A stretch of 64,000 bases of DNA from Aedoeadaptatus ivorii (GCF_030815095.1 NZ_JAUSWF010000002.1:62001-126000); one strand, 5' to 3'. Counted from the first letter of the stretch, positions 40,943-50,280 are shown. Translations and numbers: made by a program. Notes: generated from the letters alone by a model not told the origin.

Positions 40943-42391
40943 CTATTTGTTGGCGCCGTGTTTTTCCAATAGATCGTCTTTGACCTTCCACAGGGCGGGA
41001 CTCAAATCGACGATGTATTCGTGAGGATTGTTGAGCCGCTTGATCTCGTCCCAGAGCGTGCCCAGTTCCTTTTGTACCTTGTCGCGAATGGCGTCGAGGT
41101 CGGGGGATTCGTAGACGAGCTTTCCGCCCACATAGATGTCCTCGAGAAGCGGACGCACCTCGTAGTTTTTGAGGGTTTTGCGCTTCCAGGTAAAGAGGGG
41201 GTGGAAGATCTCGTATTCGTCCTCGGGAATGGTCTCGCCCTTTTGGGTGATGACATCGGCCAAGGCCTTGCCGTGATCGCGGTCGTAGAATCGCCAGATT
41301 TCTTTGACCCCGGGGGTGGTGATCTTGGTGACGTTCTCGGAGATCTTGATGGTGGGAATGATGGTATCGCCGTCTTCTAAGGCCACCAGCTTATACACCC
41401 CGCCGAAGACCGGATGGCTCTTGGAGGTGATCAGCCGCTCGCCGACGCCGAAGGAATCGATGCAGGCGTCTTGCTTTAACAGATCCTCGATGACGTATTC
41501 GTCGAGGGAGCTGGAGGCCATAATCTTTACGTCCTCGAAGCCCGACGCGTCTAAGATCTTGCGGATCTTTTTGCTCAGATAAGCGATATCGCCCGAGTCG
41601 ATGCGCACGCCCTTGCCTTCGTGGCCCGCTTCGCGGAGCTCTCGAAAGACCTGAATCGCATTGGGCAGCCCCTGCTTTAAGACGTCGTAGGTGTCGATCA
41701 ACAAAAAGCAGTTGTCGGGGTAGACCTTGGCATAGGCGCGGAAGGCGTCGATCTCTTCATCGAACATCTGCACCCAGCTGTGGGCCATGGTGCCCAGGGC
41801 GGGTACGCCGTATTGGATGTCGGCGAGGGTATTGGCGGTGCCGTTACAGCCCCCGATATAGGCGGCGCGGGCGCCGAGATTGGCGCCGCTGTAACCTTGG
41901 GCGCGGCGGGAGCCGAATTCGGTCACGGGGCGCCCGTCGGCGGCGGTACAGATCCGGTTCGCCTTGGTGGCGATCATGGTCTGGTGGTTGATGGTCAGAA
42001 GCACCATGGTCTCGATCAGCTGCGCCTGGATCACCGGGCCGCGCACGGTGACCAAGGGTTCCTGCGGAAAGACCACGGTTCCCTCTGGCACCGCGCGCAC
42101 GTCACAGCTGAACTCGAAATTCGACAGGTACTCGAGAAAGTCCTCGCTGAAGATGCCCTTGGAGCGCAAAAATGCGATGTCTTCGTCGTTGAATTTCAGC
42201 GCTTCGATGTATTCGATCATGGGTTCCAGGCCGCTTACAATGGCATAGCTCGCTTCGTCCGGGGCGGAACGGAAAAACATATCGAAGTGGACGATCTGAT
42301 CGCCCATTCCGTTTTCCAAATATCCGTTGCCCATGGTGAACTCGTAAAAGTCCGCCAAGAGTGTGTAATTGTTTTTTTCTGTAAAATTCAT
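40943..42391 (-). CDS. pncB: Nicotinate phosphoribosyltransferase
   Basis: 482 aa from ATG 42391, behind GGAAAGTGAG. The enzyme joins nicotinate to PRPP in NAD salvage, with ATP hydrolysis. Visible family blocks: LLADFYEFTMGNGYLENG at the N-terminus, EFGSRRAQG, GGCNGTANTLADIQYGVPALGTMAHSWV in part, LLIDTYDVLKQG, VRIDSGDIAYLSKKIR and FGVGERLITS. The catalytic His of GTMAHS is present. Single gene with its own extended -10 promoter; the usual partner nadE is not adjacent. Confidence 0.93.
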   Translation of the reverse strand: MNFTEKNNYTLLADFYEFTMGNGYLENGMGDQIVHFDMFFRSAPDEASYAIVSGLEPMIEYIEALKFNDEDIAFLRSKGIFSEDFLEYLSNFEFSCDVRAVPEGTVVFPQEPLVTVRGPVIQAQLIETMVLLTINHQTMIATKANRICTAADGRPVTEFGSRRAQGYSGANLGARAAYIGGCNGTANTLADIQYGVPALGTMAHSWVQMFDEEIDAFRAYAKVYPDNCFLLIDTYDVLKQGLPNAIQVFRELREAGHEGKGVRIDSGDIAYLSKKIRKILDASGFEDVKIMASSSLDEYVIEDLLKQDACIDSFGVGERLITSKSHPVFGGVYKLVALEDGDTIIPTIKISENVTKITTPGVKEIWRFYDRDHGKALADVITQKGETIPEDEYEIFHPLFTWKRKTLKNYEVRPLLEDIYVGGKLVYESPDLDAIRDKVQKELGTLWDEIKRLNNPHEYIVDLSPALWKVKDDLLEKHGANK

Positions 42392-42438
42392 GACACTCAC
42401 TTTCCGAAAATTAACGTATAAACGCTTTACTGCTTAAC

Positions 42439-42444
42439 ATTATA
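42439..42444 (-). promoter_or_regulatory. -10 box of pncB
   Basis: TATAAT on the minus strand with TG one base upstream (extended -10); no clear -35. Confidence 0.55.
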
Positions 42445-42581
42445 GCACAGCGGAGGGCAAATGCGGTCGGAAGAAACGATTTCATTTCGAGCGAAGCGGC
42501 GCCCACGCGACGCCTAAACAATGGTGAATTACCGTCGCGCGGGTGATACAATAGGGGAGAATACTACCAGGAAGGTGAACT

Positions 42582-44183
42582 ATGTTACAAGTAACCGATG
42601 TAAGCGTATTGTTTCCGGACAAAAAACTCTTCGACGAAGTGAATCTGCTATTCCAAAAGGGGAATTGCTACGGAATCATCGGCGCCAACGGCGCGGGAAA
42701 ATCTACATTTTTGAAAATCCTCTCCGGCGAGAAAGAGCCCACCACGGGCCATGTCTCCAAGGGAAAAGACGAGCGGCTCTCCAAACTCAAGCAAGATCAC
42801 TTCGCCTACGAAGACGAGGTGGTATCGGATGTGGTGATCCGGGGCAACGAGGAATTGTACCGCATCGGCAAGGAAAAAGACGCGATCTATATGAAACCCG
42901 ACTTTTCCGACGAAGACGGCATTCGCGCCGGCGAACTCGAGGCCCGATTTGCCGAGCTGAACGGCTACGAGGCGGAAAGCGAAGCCGCCCGCCTCTTGCA
43001 GGGGTTGGGGATCGGCACCGAAAAGCACGATCTCTTGATGCGGGACTTGATCGAGAGCGAAAAAGTCAAGGTGCTCCTCGCCCAGGCGCTTTTCGGCGAA
43101 CCCGAGATCCTGTTGCTCGACGAGCCGACCAACGGTCTCGACGTAAAGGCGGTGTTATGGCTCGAGGCCTTTTTGGCGGAGTTTCCGGGCATTGTAATCA
43201 TCGTAAGCCACGACCGCCATTTCTTAAACGAAGTCTGCACCCATATGGTAGACATCGACTACGGCAAGATCAATATGGTTACCGGAAACTACGACTTCTG
43301 GTACGAATCGGGGCAGCTCGCCGCCAAGCTCCTCAAGGAACAGAACAAAAAGAAAGAGGAGAAGGTCAAGGAGCTGAAGGAGTTTATCGCCCGCTTCAGC
43401 GCCAACAAATCCAAATCGCGCCAGGCGACGAGCCGCAAAAAGTTGCTCGAGAAGATCGACGTGGAAGAGATTCGCCCTTCCTTGCGGCGCTATCCCTTTG
43501 TGGGCTTTTCCCTTTCGCGAGAGCCCGGAAACGAGATCCTCACTGTGGAGGGACTATCCGCCAAGAACGAAAAACAGACGCTGCTCGACGACATCTCCTT
43601 CCGCGTCGACAAGGGCGACAAGATCGCTTTTATCGGAAACGAGATCGCCGTGACGAAGCTGTTTTCGATTCTCGCAGGAGAAGATGCCGACTATACCGGT
43701 ACGGTGAAGTGGGGCCAGACCATTACCGCGCGGTACTTTCCCCGGGACAATTCCCGCTATTTCGACGACGTGGAGGACAATCTCATCGATTGGCTGCGCC
43801 GCTACTCCGAAGACCAATCCGAAATCGTCATGCGGGGCCTTTTGGGCAAGATGCTCTTCTCCGGCGACGAGGCGCTGAAAAAGGCGAAGGTCCTTTCGGG
43901 TGGGGAGCGGGTGCGGATGATGTTTTCCAAGATGATGATCGATCCCGCCAATGTGCTCCTGTTCGATCAGCCGACCAACCACTTGGACCTGGAGAGCATC
44001 GAGGCGGTCAACAACGGGCTGATCGCCTTTAAGGGGAATGTGCTCTTTTCCTCGCACGACCACCAGTTCGTCAGTTCCGTCGCCAATCGCATTATCGAAA
44101 TCAAAGAAGACGGCAGCATTCGAGACAGAAAGATGGGTTATGAAGAATATATTCGCGAATTTATCGCCGACGACGATCGCTAA
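42582..44183 (+). CDS. ABC-F family ATPase with one degenerate ATP site
   Basis: 533 aa, soluble, two ABC domains joined by a Lys-rich linker (~245-295), no membrane helices: the ABC-F class that acts on ribosomes (closest in style to YbiT/Ettf proteins). Domain 1 has intact Walker A GANGAGKST and Walker B LLLDEPTNGLD, but its signature reads DLIESEKVK instead of LSGGE. Domain 2 has an intact LSGGERVRMM, but its Walker A is GNEIAVTKLF and its Walker B reads LLFDQPTNHLD with Gln replacing the catalytic Glu. All three losses fall in the same composite site. Confidence 0.88.
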   Translation: MLQVTDVSVLFPDKKLFDEVNLLFQKGNCYGIIGANGAGKSTFLKILSGEKEPTTGHVSKGKDERLSKLKQDHFAYEDEVVSDVVIRGNEELYRIGKEKDAIYMKPDFSDEDGIRAGELEARFAELNGYEAESEAARLLQGLGIGTEKHDLLMRDLIESEKVKVLLAQALFGEPEILLLDEPTNGLDVKAVLWLEAFLAEFPGIVIIVSHDRHFLNEVCTHMVDIDYGKINMVTGNYDFWYESGQLAAKLLKEQNKKKEEKVKELKEFIARFSANKSKSRQATSRKKLLEKIDVEEIRPSLRRYPFVGFSLSREPGNEILTVEGLSAKNEKQTLLDDISFRVDKGDKIAFIGNEIAVTKLFSILAGEDADYTGTVKWGQTITARYFPRDNSRYFDDVEDNLIDWLRRYSEDQSEIVMRGLLGKMLFSGDEALKKAKVLSGGERVRMMFSKMMIDPANVLLFDQPTNHLDLESIEAVNNGLIAFKGNVLFSSHDHQFVSSVANRIIEIKEDGSIRDRKMGYEEYIREFIADDDR

Positions 44184-44200
44184 TTTACAGAGATTTTACA
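44184..44200. promoter_or_regulatory. Direct repeat upstream of ppx-ppk (Pho- or Wal-type box)
   Basis: TTTACA (44184-44189), 5 nt, TTTACA (44195-44200): an 11-bp period, as in PhoP boxes of Gram-positives and also allowed by the reverse WalR consensus. Confidence 0.45.
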
Positions 44201-44244
44201 ATTCCAAAACATTAATTTGTTATGGTGTAGACGAGGTGCTTTAA

Positions 44245-45153
44245 ATGCATGGGATTATAGACATCGGTTCTAACACCATTCGTCTTTCGGTGTTCCGCAT
44301 CGAGGGAAAAAAAGTAATCAATTTGTTCAACGAGAAGCGGACGGTCGGGCTCGCCGGCTATCGAAAAGACGGGAAGTTGACCCAAGAGGGCATCGACGTC
44401 TTGATCCAGACGCTGTCCTCTTTTGCCTATATCATCGACATCTTCGGGGATATCCACTACGCCCACGCCATTGCGACGGCTTCCATCCGAAACATCTCCA
44501 ATTCCGACGAAGTGATTCACGCCGTGAAAAAGAAGGTGGGGATGGACATCGAAGTGCTGAGCGGGGAAGAGGAGGCGTATCTCGCCTTTGTCGGGGCGGG
44601 ATCGTCTTTGGATGCGGTCGACGACGGCGTGCTCACAGACATCGGCGGCGGATCTTCGGAGATCGTCCTGTTTCGCGATCGAGAGATCGTGGACTCGGCG
44701 TCTTTGGACATCGGTTCCTTATCCGCCTTTAAGGAATACGTGGCGGGGCTCTTCATGCAGCCCTGCGAGCGCAAGGCGCTGGATCGGCGCCTGAAGTTTT
44801 TGCTCCACGCCCAGGGCGTCGATCGCGAAGACTTCCCCGTCCTCTGTGCCGTCGGCGGCAGCGCTCGGGCGACGCTTTTGATGTATAACGAGTTCTACGA
44901 CGAACATCCCGATAATGACGAGATGGACGTCGACGACCTGAGGACGTTGATGAAACATTTGTTGGAAATGGACGATAAGGACAAGATGGATATCATCCTC
45001 AAGACAAAGGCGGATCGCATACACACATTCTTGCCCGGCCTCTGTATTCTGTACCGAATCGCGAAATACTTCCACGTGGACCGCATCGCGGTTTCGCAGA
45101 CGGGGATCAGAGAGGGCTATGTACTCAGTCGCATTGTAGGAGGCGAATCATGA
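44245..45153 (+). CDS. ppx: Exopolyphosphatase / GppA family phosphatase
   Basis: 302 aa. Actin-like ASKHA fold: IIDIGSNTIRLSVF at the N-terminus, EVLSGEEEAYLAF with the catalytic Glu, and DIGGGSSEIVLF for phosphate binding, then GSARATLLM. It removes terminal phosphate from polyphosphate or pppGpp. It lacks the C-terminal HD-like extension of the long E. coli enzyme. It overlaps ppk by ATGA, so synthesis and breakdown of polyphosphate are co-expressed. Confidence 0.9.
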   Translation: MHGIIDIGSNTIRLSVFRIEGKKVINLFNEKRTVGLAGYRKDGKLTQEGIDVLIQTLSSFAYIIDIFGDIHYAHAIATASIRNISNSDEVIHAVKKKVGMDIEVLSGEEEAYLAFVGAGSSLDAVDDGVLTDIGGGSSEIVLFRDREIVDSASLDIGSLSAFKEYVAGLFMQPCERKALDRRLKFLLHAQGVDREDFPVLCAVGGSARATLLMYNEFYDEHPDNDEMDVDDLRTLMKHLLEMDDKDKMDIILKTKADRIHTFLPGLCILYRIAKYFHVDRIAVSQTGIREGYVLSRIVGGES

Positions 45154-47342
45154 CCGATATTTCCTTTACACAAAACAGAGAGTTGTCATGGCTCCGTTTT
45201 AACGAACGGGTTCTCGACGAAGCCCAAGACGTCAAGGTGCCGCTTTTGGAGCGGATCAAGTTTTTGTCCATCTTCGATTCCAATCTCGACGAATTCTTTA
45301 TGGTGCGGGTGGGGTCTTTGACCGACCTTTCTATGCTGCAAAAAAAGGTCGTCGACAAAAAGTCTTTAATGGACCAGGACGAGCAGCTCGACGCGGTGAT
45401 GGAGGCGACGAGTTCGCTCTACCAAAAGAAGGACCACGTCTATCAGGAACTGATGGATCGCTTCCGCTCCGAGGGCTATTATTTTGTAGAGAAGGAAGAA
45501 CTGTCGGAACACGAAGACACGGTGCTCCAGGCGTATTTCGACAACTCGGTCAGCCCCTTCTTAAACTATCAGATCGTGGATATGACCCACCCCTTCCCCC
45601 ATATTCCCAATCTCGCCATCGTCATCCTCTACACCCTGCACGCCAAGGGGGTGGACGGGGATCGAAAGATCGGCATTATTCAGGTGCCCGACAAGGTCTC
45701 CCGATATATGCGCGTAGACAGCAATAAGTATATTATGCTAGAAGAGATTATCCGGGAATACGGAAAGGCGCTCTTCGAAAACTACGATGTGGAAGACTCA
45801 TACATAATGAGTGTGACCCGAAATGCCGATATCGAGTGGGACGACGAGGACTACGAGCTGGAAGAAGACTACCGCTCGCATATGAAGAAGATGCTCAAAA
45901 AGCGCAAGCGTCTGGTGCCGGTGCGCCTGGAAGTCGACCGACTCCCCGACGAGGCGGTCGTGAAGCTGCTCTTGAAAAACCTCTCGCTTTCTCGCAACCG
46001 CCTCTTTGTCACCAAGAGCCCCATGCGGTTGGACTATCTTTTCGCCCTTTCCGGCGAGCTGGAAGAAGCCATGGGCCCGGAATATGTGGAACCGCCCTTC
46101 ACCCCCCAACGCAGCCGCTATGTGCGGGATGACATGCCCATGATCGAACAGGTGGAGGCGCGCGATATTCTATTGTCCTACCCCTACGAGAGCATGGACC
46201 CCATCATCCGTCTCTTAAAAGAGGCGGCGGAAGACCCCACGGTGATGTCGATCAAGATCACCCTATACCGCATCGCCAAGGACTCCAAGATCGCCGAGCA
46301 GTTGATCGCCGCGGCGGAAAACGGCAAGGACGTGTTGGTCTTGATGGAGCTCCGCGCCCGCTTTGACGAGGAGAACAATATCTTGTGGTCGTCGAATCTG
46401 GAAAAGGCGGGTTGCCGGGTGATCTACGGCTTTAACCACTTCAAATGCCACTCCAAGGTCCTCTTGATTACGCGCATGGTCGACGACAAGGCACAATACA
46501 TCACGCAAGTCGCCACCGGAAACTACAACGAAAAGACCGCCAAGCTCTATACGGACTTTTCGCTCCTGACCGCCGATCAAAAGATCGGCCGCGACGCCAA
46601 TCGCCTCTTCGACAATTTCCTGATCGGCGATATAGAAGGCGAATACGACGAACTCATGGTCAGCCCCAAATCCATGTCCGAAGGGCTCGAGCGGCTCTTC
46701 GACGAGCAGATCGCCTTGGCAAAATCCGGCGGCGAGGGCTATATTCGCCTTAAAATGAACTCGATCTCCGACCGCATTCTGATCGACAAGATCTCCGAGG
46801 CGTCCAATGCCGGCGTCAAGATCGATATGATGGTGCGCGGCATTACCTGTATCGTGCCCGGCGTGCCCGGCCGCACGGAAAATCTGTCGGTCTACTCGGT
46901 AGTGGGACGCTTTTTGGAGCACCACCGCGTCTACCAGTTCGGAAAGGGCGAGGACGCCAAGGTCTACATCTCCTCCGCCGACTTTATGACGAGAAACATT
47001 CGAAAACGCGTGGAAGTCGCCTGCCCCATCTTGGATCCCGAGATCAAAACGCGGGTACTCGACTTTATGGACACGATGTTTGCCGACGACGTAAAGATCC
47101 GCGAGCTCCTGCCCACCCGCCGCTATGCGCATGTGGTGAATCGCGACAATATCGTGGCGCAAGAGGCACTTATGAAAGAGGCGTTGGAACACGCCCCCGA
47201 GGATACGCCCGTGAAGACCGCGCCCCGGCGATTTGCCGAACCCCTGCCTTCTCAGGGCAGAGAAGAACCCGGTGCACAGAAAGAAGAAAAAGAAGGCTTC
47301 TTCGCCCGTCTGATTCGCAAATTGTTCGGGCGATCCCGGTAA
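45150..47342 (+). CDS. ppk: Polyphosphate kinase 1
   Basis: 730 aa. Reversibly makes polyphosphate from ATP. The N-terminus FTQNRELSWLRFNERVLDEA is diagnostic. The autophosphorylated histidine is H434 (KCHSKVLLIT), with the second catalytic His in EHHRVYQFG and the phospholipase D-like fold between. Residues beyond ~690 form a charged tail. Translationally coupled to ppx and closed by a terminator. Confidence 0.95.
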   Translation: MTDISFTQNRELSWLRFNERVLDEAQDVKVPLLERIKFLSIFDSNLDEFFMVRVGSLTDLSMLQKKVVDKKSLMDQDEQLDAVMEATSSLYQKKDHVYQELMDRFRSEGYYFVEKEELSEHEDTVLQAYFDNSVSPFLNYQIVDMTHPFPHIPNLAIVILYTLHAKGVDGDRKIGIIQVPDKVSRYMRVDSNKYIMLEEIIREYGKALFENYDVEDSYIMSVTRNADIEWDDEDYELEEDYRSHMKKMLKKRKRLVPVRLEVDRLPDEAVVKLLLKNLSLSRNRLFVTKSPMRLDYLFALSGELEEAMGPEYVEPPFTPQRSRYVRDDMPMIEQVEARDILLSYPYESMDPIIRLLKEAAEDPTVMSIKITLYRIAKDSKIAEQLIAAAENGKDVLVLMELRARFDEENNILWSSNLEKAGCRVIYGFNHFKCHSKVLLITRMVDDKAQYITQVATGNYNEKTAKLYTDFSLLTADQKIGRDANRLFDNFLIGDIEGEYDELMVSPKSMSEGLERLFDEQIALAKSGGEGYIRLKMNSISDRILIDKISEASNAGVKIDMMVRGITCIVPGVPGRTENLSVYSVVGRFLEHHRVYQFGKGEDAKVYISSADFMTRNIRKRVEVACPILDPEIKTRVLDFMDTMFADDVKIRELLPTRRYAHVVNRDNIVAQEALMKEALEHAPEDTPVKTAPRRFAEPLPSQGREEPGAQKEEKEGFFARLIRKLFGRSR

Positions 47343-47349
47343 ACGAGGA

Positions 47350-47375
47350 GAAGACCTGCGGGTCTTCTTTTTTTA
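47350..47375 (+). terminator. Terminator after ppk
   Basis: GAAGACC-TGC-GGGTCTTC followed by seven T. Confidence 0.9.
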
Positions 47376-47389
47376 TTCGGAAACTTTGA

Positions 47390-47395
47390 TATAAT
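47390..47395 (+). promoter_or_regulatory. Extended -10 of the methyltransferase gene
   Basis: TATAAT preceded by TGA, ~15 nt upstream of the AAGGAG ribosome site. Confidence 0.5.
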
Positions 47396-47423
47396 GAAAA
47401 AATAAATAAGGAGAAGATGCAAT

Positions 47424-48446
47424 ATGCCGAAAGATAAAAAGAAAAAATTAAAAGCGAAAGACGACAAGCGCGCACAAAAAGCGCAGAACGAGAAGAAAAA
47501 GAAGGAGGAGAGTAAGGCGGCGGAGAAAAAGACAAAAACAAAAAAGAAAAATAAGGCCAAAGTCGAGCGACAAAAAGCGGCGGACAAAGCTGCCAAAAAG
47601 AAGAGCGCCAAAAAGAAGCGATCGAAGGAAGAGGCGAAGGCAAAGAAAGTGAAGCTGTCTTCAAAGGCGAAAAAAGCGAAGACCGCGCCTGAAAACAAGA
47701 AGAAGCCGTCGAAGGCAAAAGCGAAGAAGACAAAGACGAAGTCGAAATCGAAAAAAGCCAAGTCTGCAATGGTAAAAGCGAAAAAGAAGCCGTCGAAGGA
47801 AAAGAAGGAGAAAGCACAATCCGCACCCGTAAAAGAAGAAGAGAAAACGCCGGCGCATAAGGCGGACGAAGGGGCGGAAAACGACGCGGCGCATGCGGCC
47901 GCCCCGGCGGTCGAAGACAGCCCCACAAAAGTGGTGCCGCGCGTACAAGCGGCGACGAGTGCGGCAAAGCCCCTACAAGCGCCCGCCGGCGTATCGGCGG
48001 TGCTGCGGCGGGTGATCGAAACGCCCCTGGGCCGCCTCTCCCTAAAGGCGGAAGGGGAGGCGCTTACGGAGATCCTATTTACCGAAGAGGACCTCGGCGG
48101 CGACGATGCCCCCCTCTTGCAAGAGGCGGAGCGCCAACTCGCCGAGTACTTTGTCGGCGAGCGCAAGTCCTTCGAGCTGCCCCTCGCCCTGCGGGGCACG
48201 GAATTTCAGCGGGCGGTCTACGATGCGCTCCTCGCGATTCCCTACGGCGAAGTGAAGAGCTACCAGGAAGTGGCCGTCACCATCGGCAGAGACCGCGCCT
48301 ACCGCGCCGTGGGCGGCGCCGTGGGGAAAAACCCGCTTACGGTGGTGGTGCCTTGCCACCGCGTGGTCCGCAAAGACGGATCCGCCGGCGGCTACAGCGG
48401 CGGTGCGCATAGAAAAGAGGCGCTCTTGCGCCTGGAAGGCCGCTAA
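47424..48446 (+). CDS. Methylated-DNA-protein-cysteine methyltransferase with histone-like basic N-terminal domain
   Basis: 340 aa. Residues ~1-145 are almost entirely Lys, Ala, Glu and Ser (runs such as KKKSAKKKRSKEEAKAKK), followed by an acidic/Ala linker to ~190. The C-terminal ~150 residues are a complete Ogt/AGT: EFQRAVYDALLAIPYGEV, SYQEVA and the acceptor C311 in VVVPCHRVV, then SAGGYSGG. It removes alkyl groups from O6-guanine in one suicidal transfer. The basic tail resembles histone H1 or HU tails and should bind DNA without sequence preference. The frame is continuous, so the fusion is genuine. Confidence 0.88.
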   Translation: MPKDKKKKLKAKDDKRAQKAQNEKKKKEESKAAEKKTKTKKKNKAKVERQKAADKAAKKKSAKKKRSKEEAKAKKVKLSSKAKKAKTAPENKKKPSKAKAKKTKTKSKSKKAKSAMVKAKKKPSKEKKEKAQSAPVKEEEKTPAHKADEGAENDAAHAAAPAVEDSPTKVVPRVQAATSAAKPLQAPAGVSAVLRRVIETPLGRLSLKAEGEALTEILFTEEDLGGDDAPLLQEAERQLAEYFVGERKSFELPLALRGTEFQRAVYDALLAIPYGEVKSYQEVAVTIGRDRAYRAVGGAVGKNPLTVVVPCHRVVRKDGSAGGYSGGAHRKEALLRLEGR

Positions 48447-48451
48447 AAAGC

Positions 48452-50065
48452 GTGAATGCGATTCTACTATTCGTCTCGACGATCTTTATCGCGGCGCTCT
48501 TTGCGATCAAGTTTTCCCATCGCTACGGCATCCCCTCGCTCTTTTTGTTCTTTCTATTGGGGATCGGTGCCAATGCCCTGGGCGTCGACTTCGAAAAATT
48601 CGGATTTATGGAGCACTACGCCGGCTTTGCGCTCTTTGTAATCATGTTCTACGGGGGCTACGGCACCAATCTCGAGATGGGGCTTCCGGTCCTTCGGCCC
48701 GCCGTGGCGCTCAGTTCCCTGGGCGTGGTGATTACCGCCTTATTGACGGGGTTGTTCGCGCACTATGTGCTGGACTTTTCCCTCGTAGAGGGTATGCTCT
48801 TCGGATCGGTTATCGGCTCCACCGACTACGCCTCGGTTTCCTCGGTGCTCCAGAGCAATAATTTGAACCTGAAGTACCGCTCGGCGCCGCTTTTGGAATT
48901 GGAGAGCGGCTCCAATGACCCCACCGCGTATACCATGACGCTGATCTTTTTGGGGTTGTTGACGGGCAGTGCCGTCTCGGTGCCGCTATTGTTGTTGAAG
49001 CAGCTCGCCTTTGCGCTCCTTGTGGGCTACGGTATGGCGAAGCTCTTTTTTCTCATTCACGACCGCGTCAATTTTACCAAAGAAGGTCTCTTTACCGTCT
49101 TCGTCTTTGCCATGGCCCTCGCCGCCTTTTCCCTCTGCGGACTGGCGGACGGAAACGGCTATCTCGCCGCCTACCTCTTCGGGGTACTGATCGGCAATCG
49201 GGATTATTCCAGCAAGCGCGAGATGGTCTTTTTCTTCGACGGCCTGACGGAGATCATGCAGATCAGCCTGTTCTTTCTACTGGGATTTCTTTCCGATCCG
49301 CACGCCCTGTGGACGTGGTTTCCCACGGCGCTTGCGGTAATGCTGTTTTTGCTCCTTGTGGCGCGTCCCGTGGCTGTCTTTTTGTTGATGCGATTTTTCG
49401 GCGGCACCTTTCGCCAAAATCTCCTACTCTCGTGGGCGGGCCTTCGCGGGGCGGCGGCGATCGTATTCGCCATTATGGTCGTAAACAGCGGCGCCCGATT
49501 GGAATCGGACATCTTTCATGCGGCCTTCGGCGTCTGCCTGTTAAGCAGCCTATTGCAGGGGTCTCTTCTCGCCAAAATCGCCATCAAACTCGATATGATC
49601 GACCCCGACGATACGGTCTTAAAGACATTTAACTACTATCAGGACCGCAGCGATGTGGGCTTTTTGGAGACTCGCGTCAGGGACGATGAGATCATTGGCA
49701 TGAAGGTGAAAGATTTGAACCTCGCCTTCGACTTTATCGTCGCCAAAATCGAGCGCGGCGGAAAGACCATCGTGCCCCACGGCGACACCGTGCTTCAGGC
49801 GGGGGATCTGGTCGTGGTGGGCGGAAAAAGCCATTTCGACACCGTCGGCGGCTCGCTGGAAGAATTTACGATTCGAAGCGAGCACCCCTGGGCCAATCGG
49901 CGGATTCGGGATTTGCACCTTTCGCCCAACGAACTCATCCTAATCGTACAGCGCAATCACAATATCCTCGTGCCGTCGGGGGATACCATTGTATGCCCGG
50001 GGGACAAGGTGCTGTTTACCGACAGCGAAGAGCCGCTATTTGCGGAGAAAGACGCCGAATTGTAA
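48452..50065 (+). CDS. CPA1-type K+(Na+)/H+ antiporter with C-terminal TrkA-C domain
   Basis: 537 aa from GTG 48452, 5 nt after the methyltransferase gene. About twelve helices; the ion-binding motifs STDYASVSSVL and ELESGSNDP are those of NhaP2/CvrA antiporters. Residues ~400-475 form a TrkA-C (RCK_C) regulatory domain (GMKVKDLNLAFDFIVAKIER, VLQAGDLVVVGG) and a second, similar stretch follows to ~530 (DTIVCPGDKVLFTDS). It likely exports K+ or Na+ in exchange for protons for pH and volume control. Confidence 0.88.
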   Translation: MNAILLFVSTIFIAALFAIKFSHRYGIPSLFLFFLLGIGANALGVDFEKFGFMEHYAGFALFVIMFYGGYGTNLEMGLPVLRPAVALSSLGVVITALLTGLFAHYVLDFSLVEGMLFGSVIGSTDYASVSSVLQSNNLNLKYRSAPLLELESGSNDPTAYTMTLIFLGLLTGSAVSVPLLLLKQLAFALLVGYGMAKLFFLIHDRVNFTKEGLFTVFVFAMALAAFSLCGLADGNGYLAAYLFGVLIGNRDYSSKREMVFFFDGLTEIMQISLFFLLGFLSDPHALWTWFPTALAVMLFLLLVARPVAVFLLMRFFGGTFRQNLLLSWAGLRGAAAIVFAIMVVNSGARLESDIFHAAFGVCLLSSLLQGSLLAKIAIKLDMIDPDDTVLKTFNYYQDRSDVGFLETRVRDDEIIGMKVKDLNLAFDFIVAKIERGGKTIVPHGDTVLQAGDLVVVGGKSHFDTVGGSLEEFTIRSEHPWANRRIRDLHLSPNELILIVQRNHNILVPSGDTIVCPGDKVLFTDSEEPLFAEKDAEL

Positions 50066-50125
50066 ATAGAGTCACCGGCGTGTAAAAAAAGAATCATCGA
50101 TTTCGAAGAAAATGTAAAATCGGCC

Positions 50126-50154
50126 TTGACAGTTTCTCCATCTGTCTCTATAAT
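50126..50154 (+). promoter_or_regulatory. Promoter of tRNA-Thr
   Basis: Perfect consensus: TTGACA (50126-50131), 17-bp spacer, TATAAT (50149-50154). Confidence 0.93.
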
Positions 50155-50172
50155 AGTATGAGTATTGGAGAT

Positions 50173-50248
50173 GCTATCGTAGCTCAGTCGGTAGAGCACT
50201 ACATTGGTAATGTAGAGGTCGCAGGTTCAAATCCCGTCGATAGCTCCA
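50173..50248 (+). tRNA. tRNA-Thr (GGU)
   Basis: 76 nt with encoded CCA. Acceptor GCTATCG / CGATAGC, D arm GCTCAGTCGGTAGAGC, anticodon stem CTACA / TGTAG with loop TTGGTAA giving anticodon GGT, T arm GCAGGTTCAAATCCCGT. Confidence 0.95.
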
Positions 50249-50280
50249 AAAAAGGCAAGGTATATACCTTGCCTTTTTTC
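50247..50280 (+). terminator. Terminator after tRNA-Thr
   Basis: AAAAAAGGCAAGG / CCTTGCCTTTTTT with a short TATATA loop. Confidence 0.93.

Noticed and set aside
42521..44032. 503-codon open frame overlapping the ABC-F gene
   Set aside because: Arg/Gly-rich translation with no motifs; the other frame carries all ABC motifs and a good ribosome site.
47170..48199. Long antisense frames rich in Phe, Leu and Ser opposite the methyltransferase gene
   Set aside because: They are the reverse reading of Lys codons (AAG, AAA) and contain no recognisable domain.
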